A stretch of DNA of 32,625 nt. Source: Betaproteobacteria bacterium. Lineage in GTDB: Bacteria; Pseudomonadota; Gammaproteobacteria; Burkholderiales; Thiobacillaceae. Made by a program: the position numbers and the translations under genes. Location: contig JAIFKV010000092.1 of NCBI GenBank assembly GCA_020049415.1, positions 1 through 32,625 on the forward strand, read 5' to 3'. Below, in pieces: positions 16,843 to 25,221 of the stretch. The notes under the pieces are model-generated. The model did not search any database. It was given only the letters and a program-made list of their open reading frames with translations, and had not been told where the DNA came from. Position 1 is the first letter of the stretch, and each line of letters begins with the position of its first letter.

Positions 16843-19032
16843 TCAGTGCTTTGGGGGCTGCTCCAGCCCCGCCGCGACGCAGCGCAACAGGCCGTAGTCG
16901 TAGCGTTCGGCGAATGTTTCAAACACTGGTTTCAGGCGTATTTCGCCGCTGCCTGCCTGGGCCAGCAGAGCGGCGCGGATGGCGTCGAGTTCTTCGCTGC
17001 TCAGCGGCAGGACTTCATGCGCTTGCAGCAATCCCAAACTGATGGCTTCGGCGCAGTGGCCGAACAAGGTGCTTTCTTTGAGGCTGCGCGATTGTGCGAT
17101 TTCGGCAATGGTTGCGCCTTCGCGCAACAAATTCAGTGTCAGGCTGGCGCTGTCGTTGAGACCTTCTATGGCGGTGATGACCGGTGTTTTTTTCGCTGGT
17201 TTGGCGTTGGACAAGCCGTGTGCCTGGGCATGCGCCTGGCAGAGGTTGATCAGCGCCGCGCCATAACTTTCCAGCTTGCGTGCGCCGATGCCGGAAATCT
17301 GACGCAGTTGCGCCGGTGATTGCGGGCAGAGATGGGCGATTTCGGCCAGTGTGGCGTCGTGAAAAATCACGTAGGCGGGCAGCCCATGTTCTTTTGCCGT
17401 TGCGGCGCGCCAGGCGCGGAGCGATTCGAACAGTGTTTGTCCGTTGTTGTCGAGTTGTGCGGTGGGCGATTTTCCGCGCGTCTCGCGGAGGGTTTTCTTT
17501 TCTTCCTGTTTACGCAGCAGAACGGTTTGCTCGCCCTTCAGCACGGCGCGGCTGCTGGGGCTGAGTTTCAACGCGCCATAGCTGGCGTGGTCGATCTCCA
17601 GATAACCGAGCGCGACCAACTGGCGTAGCACCGCCCGCCAATCTTTCTCCGATAGTTCCTTGCCGATGCCGTAAGTGCTCAGCTTCTGGTGGTTCCATTG
17701 CCGAATGCGCTCGGTGTCGTGGCCGAGCAACACGTCGACCACATGCCCCGCGCCGAATCGCTGTTCGGTGCGGAAGACGCAGGATAAAGCCTTGCGTGCC
17801 GCCTCGGTGCCGTCCCAGGTCTGAGGCGGATTGAGGCAGATGTCGCAATTGCCGCAGGGGGGGCTGTCTTCGCCGAAGTAGGTAAGCAAGCGCTGACGCC
17901 GACAAGTGGCGGACTCGCACAGCGCCAGCAAGGCGTCGAGTTTGGCGTGGCCGAGGCGTTTGAATTGTGCGTCGGCTTCGCCTTCATCGATCATTCGCCG
18001 TTGCTGTACGACATCGCCCAGGCCATAGGCCATCCAGGCATCGGCGGGAGCGCCATCGCGGCCGGCGCGGCCGGTTTCCTGGTAATAACCTTCGACGCTT
18101 TTAGGCAAGTCCAGGTGGGCGACGAAGCGCACGTCGGGTTTGTCGATGCCCATGCCGAAAGCGATGGTGGCAACCATCACGATGCCGTCGTCGCGCAGAA
18201 ATGTATCTTGATTGCGCCGCCGCGCGGCTTGCTCCATGCCGGCGTGGTAGGGCAGGGCGTTGATGCCTTGCGAAGCGAGCCAGGCGGCGGTTTCTTCGAC
18301 CTTTTTGCGCGACAGGCAATAGACGATGCCGGCATCGGCGGGATGCTCGGCGCGAATGAAGTTGAGCAGTTGGTTGCGCGCGTTGGCTTTTTCGACGATT
18401 TGATAGCGGATATTGGGCCGGTCGAAACTGGACAGGAACACCCGCGCCCTCTCCAGTTGCAGGCGCTGGCGGATTTCCGCCTGCGTTGCAGCATCTGCGG
18501 TGGCGGTCAGCGCGATGCGAGGCACGCTCGGGAAGCGTTCGTGCAGCACCGAAAGCTGGATGTATTCCGGGCGGAAGTCGTGCCCCCATTGCGACACACA
18601 ATGCGCTTCGTCGATGGCGAACAAGGCCAGGCCCGGCCCGGCGGCAACGGCTTCGAGCAGGGATAAAAAGCGCGGCAGCACCAGGCGTTCGGGTGCGACG
18701 TAGACGAGGTCGTATTCCTGCGTCAACAGGCCGCGTTCGATGGCTGCGGCTTCCATACCGCTGAGCGAGGAGTTCAGGTAAGCGGCTTTGACGCCGGCTT
18801 CGCGCAGCGCCGCGACCTGATCGTGCATCAGCGCGATCAAGGGCGAAACGACAACGCCGACGCCGCGCCGCAACAAGGCGGGAATCTGATAACACAACGA
18901 TTTGCCGCCGCCGGTGGGCATCAATACCAGCGCGTCGCCGCCGGCGCAGACATGATCGACAACCTCACCCTGGCGGCCGCGAAAAGCGGGATAACCGAAA
19001 ACTTCCTGAAGCAGAGCGAGCGAGGCGGACAT
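16843..19032 (-). CDS. recQ: ATP-dependent DNA helicase RecQ
   Basis: 729 aa, longer than the roughly 610 aa of E. coli RecQ. The superfamily-2 helicase core shows Walker [16 protein letters not shown], Walker [29 protein letters not shown], and motif [14 protein letters not shown]. The RecQ-Ct zinc knuckle ([23 protein letters not shown]) and winged helix follow, then an HRDC domain (about residues 520-600). A final C-terminal helix-turn-helix-like region ([24 protein letters not shown]) accounts for the extra length. It unwinds DNA 3' to 5' in recombination repair. It is convergent with the Pit gene, and the 86-bp gap shows no clear terminator. Confidence 0.96.
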   Translation of the reverse strand: MSASLALLQEVFGYPAFRGRQGEVVDHVCAGGDALVLMPTGGGKSLCYQIPALLRRGVGVVVSPLIALMHDQVAALREAGVKAAYLNSSLSGMEAAAIERGLLTQEYDLVYVAPERLVLPRFLSLLEAVAAGPGLALFAIDEAHCVSQWGHDFRPEYIQLSVLHERFPSVPRIALTATADAATQAEIRQRLQLERARVFLSSFDRPNIRYQIVEKANARNQLLNFIRAEHPADAGIVYCLSRKKVEETAAWLASQGINALPYHAGMEQAARRRNQDTFLRDDGIVMVATIAFGMGIDKPDVRFVAHLDLPKSVEGYYQETGRAGRDGAPADAWMAYGLGDVVQQRRMIDEGEADAQFKRLGHAKLDALLALCESATCRRQRLLTYFGEDSPPCGNCDICLNPPQTWDGTEAARKALSCVFRTEQRFGAGHVVDVLLGHDTERIRQWNHQKLSTYGIGKELSEKDWRAVLRQLVALGYLEIDHASYGALKLSPSSRAVLKGEQTVLLRKQEEKKTLRETRGKSPTAQLDNNGQTLFESLRAWRAATAKEHGLPAYVIFHDATLAEIAHLCPQSPAQLRQISGIGARKLESYGAALINLCQAHAQAHGLSNAKPAKKTPVITAIEGLNDSASLTLNLLREGATIAEIAQSRSLKESTLFGHCAEAISLGLLQAHEVLPLSSEELDAIRAALLAQAGSGEIRLKPVFETFAERYDYGLLRCVAAGLEQPPKH

Positions 19033-19193
19033 GGGCGACGAACAATGGTGGGCGGTGAATTCTAATCGACCGGCGGCAAGCTTGAATTCCCCGATGCGTC
19101 AGTTGCTCCTGCGTAGTGTCGATTTGCATGGTGGTTTATCGCGGGCTTCTCGGCTAACCTATTCAGGACGCGCCTTTTTGTTGAAAGCATTTC

Positions 19194-20270
19194 ATGCCTA
19201 TCGTCGCCCACAACGATTTACCCGCCTTGCAGCGTCTGCGCGCCGACGGTACCACCATCGTGCTGCCCGCCGAGCGTGCCGCCAATCAGGATATTCGCGA
19301 ACTCCACATCGGTTTGTTGAACATGATGCCGGATGCCGCCCTGGAGGCGACCGAGCGGCAATTCTTCCGCCTGGTTGGCGAGAGCAATCCGATCGCACAG
19401 TTCTATGTCCACCCGTTTACGCTGGATGCGATTCCGCGCGGTGAAAAAGCGGCGGCGCACATTGCCCGCTATTACGAGCCGTTCGACAAGATTCGCGCCG
19501 AGGGGCTGGATGCGCTAATCATTACCGGTGCCAATGTCACCGGCGAAGACCTGTCGAAAGAGCCGTTCTGGACACCGTTGGGCGAGGTCATCGCCTGGGC
19601 GTGGGATAACGTTACAACCACCTTGCTGTCGTGTCTGGCGACGCATGCGGTCATGCATTTTCGCTACGGCCAGCCGCGCGTGAGGCAGCCAGGCAAGCGC
19701 TGGGGCGTTTTTTCGCATCGGGTGCTGGATAAACGACATCCGCTGGTGGCGGATGTGAATACCCGTTTTGATGTTCCGCATTCGCGCTGGAACGATGTCT
19801 CATGCGCTCAGTTCGAGGCCGCCGGCCTGCGTGTGCTGGTCGATAGCGAAGAAGTGGGCGTGCATCTAGCGACCAGTCACGATGGTTTGCGGATGGTGTT
19901 TTTTCAGGGCCACCCGGAATACGACACCATTTCCCTGCTCAAGGAATACAAGCGCGATGCGCTGTTGTACGCGCAAGGCAAATTAGCCAACGACCCGCCC
20001 TTTCCAGACCACTATCTGGCCAGTCATGAACAGGCTATTTTGCTCGAATGGCGCGATCGGGTTGGTCGTGCCATTCAGTGCGGAACGGCATTGCCGGAAT
20101 TCCCGGAGTCGCTGGTTGCTCAAAATATTGACAACACTTGGCATGACACCGCTGAAGCCGTGATTGGTAACTGGATGGGCTGCATGTACCAGGTTACCCA
20201 TCGTGAACGCAGAAAACCTTTCATGGATGGAATTGACCCGAACGACCCGCTTGGCATCTACTCGATTTGA
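19194..20270 (+). CDS. metA: Homoserine O-succinyltransferase
   Basis: 358 aa, MetA/MetAS class (class-I glutamine-amidotransferase-like fold), the first committed step of methionine synthesis. Visible landmarks are GLLNMMPDAALEATERQFFRL, ITGANV, catalytic Cys147 in LLSCLATHA, and the His240/Glu242 pair in FFQGHPEYD. The N-terminal 35 residues are typical of the family. It starts at ATG 19194 with a weak GAAAG ribosome site. I looked for SAM-II or other methionine riboswitch features in the 161-bp leader and did not find a convincing one. The family can acylate with succinyl- or acetyl-CoA, and which one cannot be decided from this reading. Confidence 0.93.
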   Translation: MPIVAHNDLPALQRLRADGTTIVLPAERAANQDIRELHIGLLNMMPDAALEATERQFFRLVGESNPIAQFYVHPFTLDAIPRGEKAAAHIARYYEPFDKIRAEGLDALIITGANVTGEDLSKEPFWTPLGEVIAWAWDNVTTTLLSCLATHAVMHFRYGQPRVRQPGKRWGVFSHRVLDKRHPLVADVNTRFDVPHSRWNDVSCAQFEAAGLRVLVDSEEVGVHLATSHDGLRMVFFQGHPEYDTISLLKEYKRDALLYAQGKLANDPPFPDHYLASHEQAILLEWRDRVGRAIQCGTALPEFPESLVAQNIDNTWHDTAEAVIGNWMGCMYQVTHRERRKPFMDGIDPNDPLGIYSI

Positions 20271-20272
20271 TC

Positions 20273-20303
20273 TTGTGCCAAGGGCGGCCAGGGTGTGGCA
20301 CAA
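20273..20303 (+). other. Inverted repeat after metA
   Basis: TTGTGCC and GGCACAA form a perfect 7-bp inverted repeat with a 17-nt spacer, directly after the metA stop. It may be a weak terminator/attenuator or an operator for dksA. No T-run follows closely. Confidence 0.25.
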
Positions 20304-20351
20304 TCCGCCGCTAAATTTTTTAGCAGAATGTCAACGACGGAGGAATCGATC

Positions 20352-21029
20352 GTGGCGACAGTAGCCAAAAAGCCGGCCAGTAAAACCGAATCGAGCAGTG
20401 ATAAAAAACCCGCCGCCAAGAAAGCGGCGACCGCCATGCAGGTGACAGAAGAAAATGCGGTTGCGGCAAGTAAAGCGAGTGGCAAACCTGCGGCCAAAAA
20501 ATCCATACCTGAAGCAGCGCCTGAATCGGTGCTGGAGAAAGCGCCCGAACCTATGAAAAGTGAAGAAGCAAAAACCTCCGCCGCGAAATCGGCGGCTAAA
20601 TCGAGAAAAAAAGTGTTGGCCATTCCTCTGGATGATGCGGAACTCATGGCGATGCCTGATTCCGATTACATGAACGAAGCGCAACTTGCGTATTTCAAGG
20701 CCAAACTCACCACCATGCGTGACGAGATCATTGATAACGCGCGTGAAACCGGTGTGCATCTGAAAGAAAACGAAGTCTTCGCCGATCCCAATGACCGCGC
20801 CACTGTGGAAGAAGAGAACCTGCTTGAGCAACGTGTGCGCGATCGTGAGCGCAAGTTGCTGAAGAAAATCACTTCATCTCTGGCGCGTATTGAGGCAGGG
20901 GAATACGGCTACTGCCTGGAAACCGGCGACCCCATCGGCCTGCCTCGTTTGTTGGCGCGGCCAACGGCGGAATTGTCGATCGAAGCGCAGGAAAAACACG
21001 AACGCCTGGAAAAGCTGTACGCCGATTGA
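20352..21029 (+). CDS. dksA: RNA polymerase-binding transcription factor DksA, single-Cys type, basic N-terminal tail
   Basis: 225 aa from the GTG at 20352, chosen because GGAGG lies 7-8 nt upstream. An ATG at 20328 in frame is the alternative. Residues 1-90 are a Lys/Ala-rich low-complexity tail with AAKK/AAKS repeats, resembling histone-H1-like sequences. Residues about 100-225 are DksA: coiled coil, the tip motif D145-x2-D148-x-A150, and EEENLLEQRVRDRERKLLKKI. The zinc-finger region YGYCLETGDPIGLPRLLARPTAELSIEA keeps only Cys188 of the usual four. This is the pattern of the zinc-independent DksA forms known from alphaproteobacteria. DksA works with ppGpp in the RNA polymerase secondary channel. 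Confidence 0.92.
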   Translation: MATVAKKPASKTESSSDKKPAAKKAATAMQVTEENAVAASKASGKPAAKKSIPEAAPESVLEKAPEPMKSEEAKTSAAKSAAKSRKKVLAIPLDDAELMAMPDSDYMNEAQLAYFKAKLTTMRDEIIDNARETGVHLKENEVFADPNDRATVEEENLLEQRVRDRERKLLKKITSSLARIEAGEYGYCLETGDPIGLPRLLARPTAELSIEAQEKHERLEKLYAD

Positions 21030-21044
21030 CAGTGAGTGATGCCC

Positions 21045-21082
21045 AAAGACAAAAGGCCGCTTTTGCGGCCTTTTGTCTTTTT
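21045..21082 (+). terminator. Strong intrinsic terminator after dksA
   Basis: A perfect 16-bp stem (AAAGACAAAAGGCCGC / GCGGCCTTTTGTCTTT) with a TTTT loop is followed by more T. It can act on both strands because the arm carries A-runs. It begins 15 nt after the dksA stop. Confidence 0.95.
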
Positions 21083-21224
21083 GCGCTCCTGGGGCAGAGG
21101 CCGGCGTGTGCGAGCAAGCAACACCCTCCCTGCTCAGAAAATCTTGTGGCGTGACCGCTTTACTGTTATCGCAACTTGATGACGTTAATCTTGGCGCGTC
21201 AAATTAAAAGGCGGATCAAACTCG

Positions 21225-22163
21225 ATGCAGAGTTCATGGAAAGACAATATTTATCAGCAGCGCGAGCAACTGGCGCGCATGTTGCACGAACCCCTCACCT
21301 GTCTGGCGGAACAATGCGCGCCTGAATGGAAACGGCGCGAGACATTGAATGCGGCGCTGCTGTCCGGCTTCGACAGCATTCCGTTCTGTACTTATCTTTA
21401 CTGCGTCAATACCGACGGTGTGCAAATATCAGATACCTTCGGCGAAAGCGGGCTCATTTTCGGCTCCTTCGGGCGCGACCGCTCACAGCGCCCGTACATG
21501 AAAGAAGCCGTCCCGGCGTGGGGGTTTCTGCTCTCCGATGCCTACATCAGTCAGTCCAAAAGTCGTCCTTCGCTCACCGCGCTGCAGATCGTGCGGGCGG
21601 AAAACGGACAGGTGCTGGGCTACGTAGGCGCAGATTTCGATTTGCGCAATTTGCCGGTTTCCTCAACGCTGTATGAAGAGCCTGGCCACTGGCGGCAAAT
21701 CAAGGGCGATCCGGCTATTCGCAGCTGTGTTTTTCTGCAATGCCGGATTGAAAGTCCGATGGACCAGCACCTGGATCAGGCGCTTTCGATCCTGGAAGAG
21801 TTGTTGACTCAGCGCGGGGTGTTCCAGTGCCAAATTCACTTCTCCAGCAGCCAGGCGACGATTTGGACAATCGACGACCCGTTCCGCTATCGTATCCTCG
21901 ATCAGGAGACTTTGAGTGACACCGATATTTGCCTGGTCTACCCGCCGCAACCCTACCCGGAAGATGCGCTGATTCCATTGCCGGACATCGCGCGCATTCT
22001 GGCCAATCTGCGCTCGCTGCGCATGTCCGACGAAAATATTTACTTGCGTATGTCGTCGATCAATATCTTCAACGGCATGGTCAGTTTGACCTTTTCCTGT
22101 GATGGCACTCATTACATGCGCTATGACGAGTTTCTTGGCAAAGATGGACCCTTCTGGTTTTAG
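21225..22163 (+). CDS. PDC (dCache-like) sensor-domain protein, cytoplasmic
   Basis: 312 aa without signal peptide or TM helix. The first 150 residues look like a PDC/Cache sensor domain. They include CTYLYCVNTDGVQISDTF and the FGRDRSQRPYMKEA motif (ligand-binding DRSxRPY-like), with SDAYISQSKSRPSLTALQIV and LGYVGADFDLRNLP after it. Such domains are normally periplasmic parts of chemoreceptors or kinases, so a soluble stand-alone form is uncommon. The C-terminal half (about 170-312) is not recognised and has no output motif of kinase, GGDEF or methyl-accepting type. It may act as a soluble ligand sensor with an unknown partner. The gene lies between the dksA terminator and the small sigma-54-preceded gene. 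Confidence 0.78.
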   Translation: MQSSWKDNIYQQREQLARMLHEPLTCLAEQCAPEWKRRETLNAALLSGFDSIPFCTYLYCVNTDGVQISDTFGESGLIFGSFGRDRSQRPYMKEAVPAWGFLLSDAYISQSKSRPSLTALQIVRAENGQVLGYVGADFDLRNLPVSSTLYEEPGHWRQIKGDPAIRSCVFLQCRIESPMDQHLDQALSILEELLTQRGVFQCQIHFSSSQATIWTIDDPFRYRILDQETLSDTDICLVYPPQPYPEDALIPLPDIARILANLRSLRMSDENIYLRMSSINIFNGMVSLTFSCDGTHYMRYDEFLGKDGPFWF

Positions 22164-22315
22164 TCCGCTTCGGCGCCGGCACGTATTTTCGCGATTGTCG
22201 AAATCCTGACGGGGGTGTCGAAAGGCTGGCGTCGATGCCAGTTCCATTCTGCATCCGTTATTCAAATACCCCTGTGTAAATGCGCTCTGACGCTTGATTC
22301 AGAATTCTCCGTGGC

Positions 22316-22332
22316 TTGGCACGATTCCCGCT
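22316..22332 (+). promoter_or_regulatory. Candidate sigma-54 (-24/-12) promoter
   Basis: TTGGCACGATTCCCGCT has the invariant GG (22318-22319) and GC (22330-22331) separated by exactly 10 bp. The -24 part, TGGCACG, is a perfect match. The -12 part is CCGC instead of TTGC. A start site near 22343 would leave a leader of about 36 nt before the small gene at 22379. No enhancer site for a bEBP was identified. Confidence 0.55.
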
Positions 22333-22378
22333 AATAACCTCCCGTAGCAGGATCACACAAAATTGACTGGAGATAAAA

Positions 22379-22636
22379 ATGAGTCAACATGAGGTAGGTA
22401 AAATGGATGTCAGTCTTGTTTCTAGTGACGATGGCCTTGATCGTATCGCCATCAAATTATTGAGTGATTTGGCGGGAGAATCCGCCTTGTTGTTGACCCC
22501 CGGTCAGGCAAGAACGCTGGCAACTGAATTGATCGCTGCGGTGAATCGCGCGGAGGTCAAAAGCAGCTTGAAAACAAGCTCGAACATGTGGCGTCGCCAG
22601 GGTGAAGCGAGTTCCCGTATGGTCTCGGCCGCCTGA
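22379..22636 (+). CDS. Small conserved hypothetical protein
   Basis: 85 aa, ATG with TGGAGAT 6-8 nt upstream. It is predicted cytoplasmic with no TM segment. A hydrophobic middle (IAIKLLSDLAGESALLLTPGQARTLATELIAAVNRAEV) looks like two helices. The LTPGQARTLATELIAAVNRAE segment resembles short hypothetical proteins from other proteobacteria, but I cannot name a family. The gene is framed by a sigma-54-type promoter and an intrinsic terminator, so it looks like a single-gene unit under alternative-sigma control. Confidence 0.75.
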   Translation: MSQHEVGKMDVSLVSSDDGLDRIAIKLLSDLAGESALLLTPGQARTLATELIAAVNRAEVKSSLKTSSNMWRRQGEASSRMVSAA

Positions 22637-22709
22637 AAAATCCAATCCAGGCGATCTGGCTTTGGTCAGGTCGTCAAAATCGATCTCCTTGAGCGTGTTA
22701 ATATGGCGC

Positions 22710-22735
22710 GGCCGACTGAAGTCGGCCATTTTTTT
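22710..22735 (+). terminator. Intrinsic terminator after the small hypothetical gene
   Basis: Stem GGCCGAC / GTCGGCC with a TGAA loop is followed by ATTTTTTT. It separates the 85-aa gene from the thioredoxin gene, whose ATG is at 22791. Confidence 0.88.
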
Positions 22736-22790
22736 GTCATGATGTCGCAATGCTCATGACTCATTTTTGAATCTACTACAGAGGTTTTTC

Positions 22791-23165
22791 ATGGCGGTCC
22801 TGGAACTCAACGAACAGAATTTTGAAGAAGTCATTCTCAACAACGACTTCGTCGTGATCGACTTTTGGGCGCCTTGGTGTGGTCCATGCAAAGGTTTTGC
22901 GCCGGTTTACGATGCGGCTTCCGAGAAGCATGAAGGTATCGTGTTCGCCAAGGTGAACACCGAGGAACAGCAGTCTTTGGCGGGCCACTTCCAGATTCGC
23001 TCCATCCCCACGCTGGTGATTTTCCGCGAAAAAGTGATTATTTATTCTCAGCCCGGCGCGATGCCGGCAAGTGGCTTCGATGATCTGATCGCGCGCGCCA
23101 AGGAAGTCGATATGGCGCAGGTGCATGCCGAAATTGCGGCTGATAGCGCCAAAGGCGCCGCCTGA
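22791..23165 (+). CDS. Thioredoxin-family protein
   Basis: 124 aa from the ATG at 22791 (MAVLELNEQNFEEVI), with AGAGG 6 nt upstream. The active site is W29-C30-G-P-C33, with the cis-proline at P73 in RSIPTLVIF. It has no signal peptide, so it is a cytoplasmic disulfide reductase. The C-terminus is about 15 residues longer than TrxA and rich in Ala/Glu/Lys. The position after FWAPWCGPCK is GFAPVYD rather than the usual MIAPILD, so it may be a secondary thioredoxin and not the main TrxA. It could supply electrons to the class II reductase, but this is inference. Confidence 0.9.
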   Translation: MAVLELNEQNFEEVILNNDFVVIDFWAPWCGPCKGFAPVYDAASEKHEGIVFAKVNTEEQQSLAGHFQIRSIPTLVIFREKVIIYSQPGAMPASGFDDLIARAKEVDMAQVHAEIAADSAKGAA

Positions 23166-23250
23166 TTCTTTATTGAGCAGTGCTGTACATCGTTTGAGTT
23201 CGCTGCTGTCGCGTTTTTTGGCGTACTAACGAAATTCCGGCCTAACCGGT

Positions 23251-24519
23251 CTATTTAAGTCCAGTCGCTTGGCCCGGTTTCTGGTGCGCCAACAAGCGGC
23301 GTGCAGCCTGCTCCGCACCATCGGCGTGGATGGCGGGCTTGCTTGGCTGTTGCCAAATCTCTCGCAGCTGAGATTCAAGTCGTGGGGAAAATAGATCGGA
23401 CTCTTCGATAACGGCGGCATTGCCGTTTTCGCACAGCCAGGTGGTCAGATAAGGCGTTTCGGGCCAATCGGGTCTATCGATATAAAGTACCGGCACAGCA
23501 TGCGCCGTTGCTTCGACAAAACTGCCATAGCCCACTTTGGTAATTAGCACATCGCAGGACGCCAGCAGATCGAGAAACGACAAACCTGCCTGCTTGAACG
23601 AAAACATGTCAGCGCGAGCCTCGCACTTACTAGGAGCCTGTCGGACTTTGGTCGTCGATAGCGAAAATCGACCCCGCCGAGGCAGTTTTTTGCCGGATTC
23701 ACCGCAGCATGGTTGTTCCATGGTGCAAGAAACCGGCAAAAAAGGGGCCGGCGCGGTTGATTTTCCGCCGACGATTCCATAGTCCGACAGGCTCCTGGAC
23801 TGCCAGTCTTCTGGCGCCAGCCAGACAACATCTTTGATCGATGGCAATCGACCCTTGCCTGCGTAAGCGACTCCGCCAAACCCGATTAACGCCAGTTTGC
23901 AATTGGTTGGCAGCGCCAATTTCTCGATCAGTTCGCGCCGACGATTACTTCCTTGTCCCGAAATGGGCGGAATGGTCAATCGATACGGCAGTTGCGGCAT
24001 CGGCATCGAGGGGGTCGGTTGCAGGAACACGCTGGCCGCTGCGTAGGCGTCACCGATCTGTTGCAAAATCAGGTTCATGCCCGGTAGTTGTGCCAGGTAG
24101 GCCTGCGCGATGTCTTGCCAGTTCAGCGAACACAGTGCGATGCCGTCAATTTCTGCGTGCGCCGCCGCCGCCAGCGGCAGATAGGCGACATCGCTGAACA
24201 CCAGATCAAAAGCCCGCGCGCGCATCCAGTTGGCTTCAAGCGCGATGCGTTGTGGCCAGTCGGCATGAAACGCTTTGAAGGCGAGATGGCTGGCGGGCAG
24301 ATCAACTCGCATCGCATCGTGCATGATCAAACCGATATCGGCGGCTGCGTGGCGATGTTCAAAGCTTCCCTCGACACGAGCTTGCAAGGCTTCGAAGCTC
24401 AGGCCTGACCAGATGGTCAGTTCCAGATCAGGCTGCTGCGCGCGTAATGAATTCAATACCGGCGCGGCTTGCGCCAAGTGGCCCAGGCCATGATGACTGA
24501 TGGTGGCCAATAATTTCAT
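23251..24519 (-). CDS. GT-B-type glycosyltransferase-like protein carrying an in-frame repeat insertion
   Basis: 422 aa. The N-terminal MKLLATISHHGLGHLAQAAPVLNSL is typical of UDP-glycosyltransferase/MurG-like GT-B proteins (glycine-rich loop, substrate side). The C-terminal SFLDLLASCDVLITKVGYGSFVEATAHAVPVLYIDRPDWPE is the nucleotide-sugar-side signature. The natural substrate is not known. Residues 242-296 are encoded exactly by the 165-bp palindromic element at 23632-23796 and look foreign (Pro/Cys/Ser/Lys-rich, low similarity to a GT fold). Without them the protein would be about 367 aa. The ATG at 24519 overlaps the hda stop, so the two are translationally coupled. Whether the enlarged protein folds and works is uncertain. 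Confidence 0.78.
   Translation of the reverse strand: MKLLATISHHGLGHLAQAAPVLNSLRAQQPDLELTIWSGLSFEALQARVEGSFEHRHAAADIGLIMHDAMRVDLPASHLAFKAFHADWPQRIALEANWMRARAFDLVFSDVAYLPLAAAAHAEIDGIALCSLNWQDIAQAYLAQLPGMNLILQQIGDAYAAASVFLQPTPSMPMPQLPYRLTIPPISGQGSNRRRELIEKLALPTNCKLALIGFGGVAYAGKGRLPSIKDVVWLAPEDWQSRSLSDYGIVGGKSTAPAPFLPVSCTMEQPCCGESGKKLPRRGRFSLSTTKVRQAPSKCEARADMFSFKQAGLSFLDLLASCDVLITKVGYGSFVEATAHAVPVLYIDRPDWPETPYLTTWLCENGNAAVIEESDLFSPRLESQLREIWQQPSKPAIHADGAEQAARRLLAHQKPGQATGLK
23632..23796. repeat. 165-bp palindromic MITE/REPIN-like element inside a coding sequence
   Basis: Perfect 16-bp terminal inverted repeats, AGGAGCCTGTCGGACT (23632-23647) and its complement (23781-23796). The halves are also complementary inward: both carry a TCGTCG...CGAAAATC / GATTTTCCG block and TTTTTTGCCGG / CCGGCAAAAAA, meeting at CCATGG-type centres. 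It has no coding capacity of its own and no clear target-site duplication. Length is 55 codons, and it starts and ends on codon borders of the host gene. Confidence 0.85.
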
Positions 24520-25196
24520 GATGTTGTGCGTTGCCGTAGAATTTCTTTCAGCAGCGGCAGAGAAACCACGCGCTTCAGGCTGAGCGAATGAATGTCGAGG
24601 AGATCGACCAACATCAACAAGTGCGGCAGGTCGCGTTGACAGTGGGTCAGTAAATAGCGCACGACTTCCTCCGGCAAACGCAGTCCGCGCGCCTCGGCGC
24701 GCACCCCAAGCGCGGCGCGTTTGTCAGCATCGCTGATGGGAAGAAGTCGGAATACCAAGCCTTGTGCCAGGCGGGTGGCGAGGTCGGGTCTGAACTTGAG
24801 TTCGGGCGATTGGAGCAGTTGCGCTGGCGGCGTCGGGCCGGAGGCGATGATGCGGCCGGCGCCTTCGCGGGCGGCATTGATCAGACTGAACAAACGAATC
24901 TGATTTTCGCCGTCGAGCCGATCGACATCGTCCACCGCGACATATTTCACCGGGGGTTCTGGCAGCGGGTCAATCTGGGTTGCCCCGGTGGCCCGGCGCC
25001 AAGCGTGCAGAAGATGGCTTTTGCCGGTGCCGGCCTCGCCCCAAAGATACAGCACCGGTTCTGGCGTTTGACCGAAGGCGTGTTCGCGTGCCGCAGCTAG
25101 CGCCTCGGCGTTGGGGCCGGCCAGGTAATTATCGAAACTGGGGGGGGCTTCCGGACGGATGTCGAGAATCAGTTGGTTGGGGGATGAAATAGGCAT
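24516..25196 (-). CDS. hda: DnaA regulatory inactivator Hda-like AAA+ protein
   Basis: 226 aa from the ATG at 25196 (MPISSPNQLILDIRPEAPPSFDNYLAG). The frame extends upstream to 25319, but that part is non-family sequence coming from the repeat remnant. DnaA-like AAA+ domain: sensor-like SFDNYLAGPN, Walker A WGEAGTGKSHLLHA, Walker B KYVAVDDVDRL, and Arg-rich DLATRLAQGLVF (arginine finger/box VII). The start LILDI resembles the clamp-binding motif by which Hda contacts DnaN. Hda with the clamp stimulates ATP hydrolysis by DnaA to stop re-initiation of replication. No DNA-binding domain IV is present, which separates it from DnaA. The glycosyltransferase-like gene overlaps its stop. Confidence 0.92.
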   Translation of the reverse strand: MPISSPNQLILDIRPEAPPSFDNYLAGPNAEALAAAREHAFGQTPEPVLYLWGEAGTGKSHLLHAWRRATGATQIDPLPEPPVKYVAVDDVDRLDGENQIRLFSLINAAREGAGRIIASGPTPPAQLLQSPELKFRPDLATRLAQGLVFRLLPISDADKRAALGVRAEARGLRLPEEVVRYLLTHCQRDLPHLLMLVDLLDIHSLSLKRVVSLPLLKEILRQRTTS

Positions 25197-25221
25197 GGCG
25201 CGCGATTTTACCAGTGGGCAG

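Noticed and set aside
19033..19193. Methionine/SAM riboswitch before metA
   Set aside because: No conserved SAM-I or SAM-II core or pseudoknot pattern could be recognised by eye.
20296..20312. TGGCACAATCC as a sigma-54 promoter for dksA
   Set aside because: The GC of the -12 box is one base off the required 10-bp spacing from GG.
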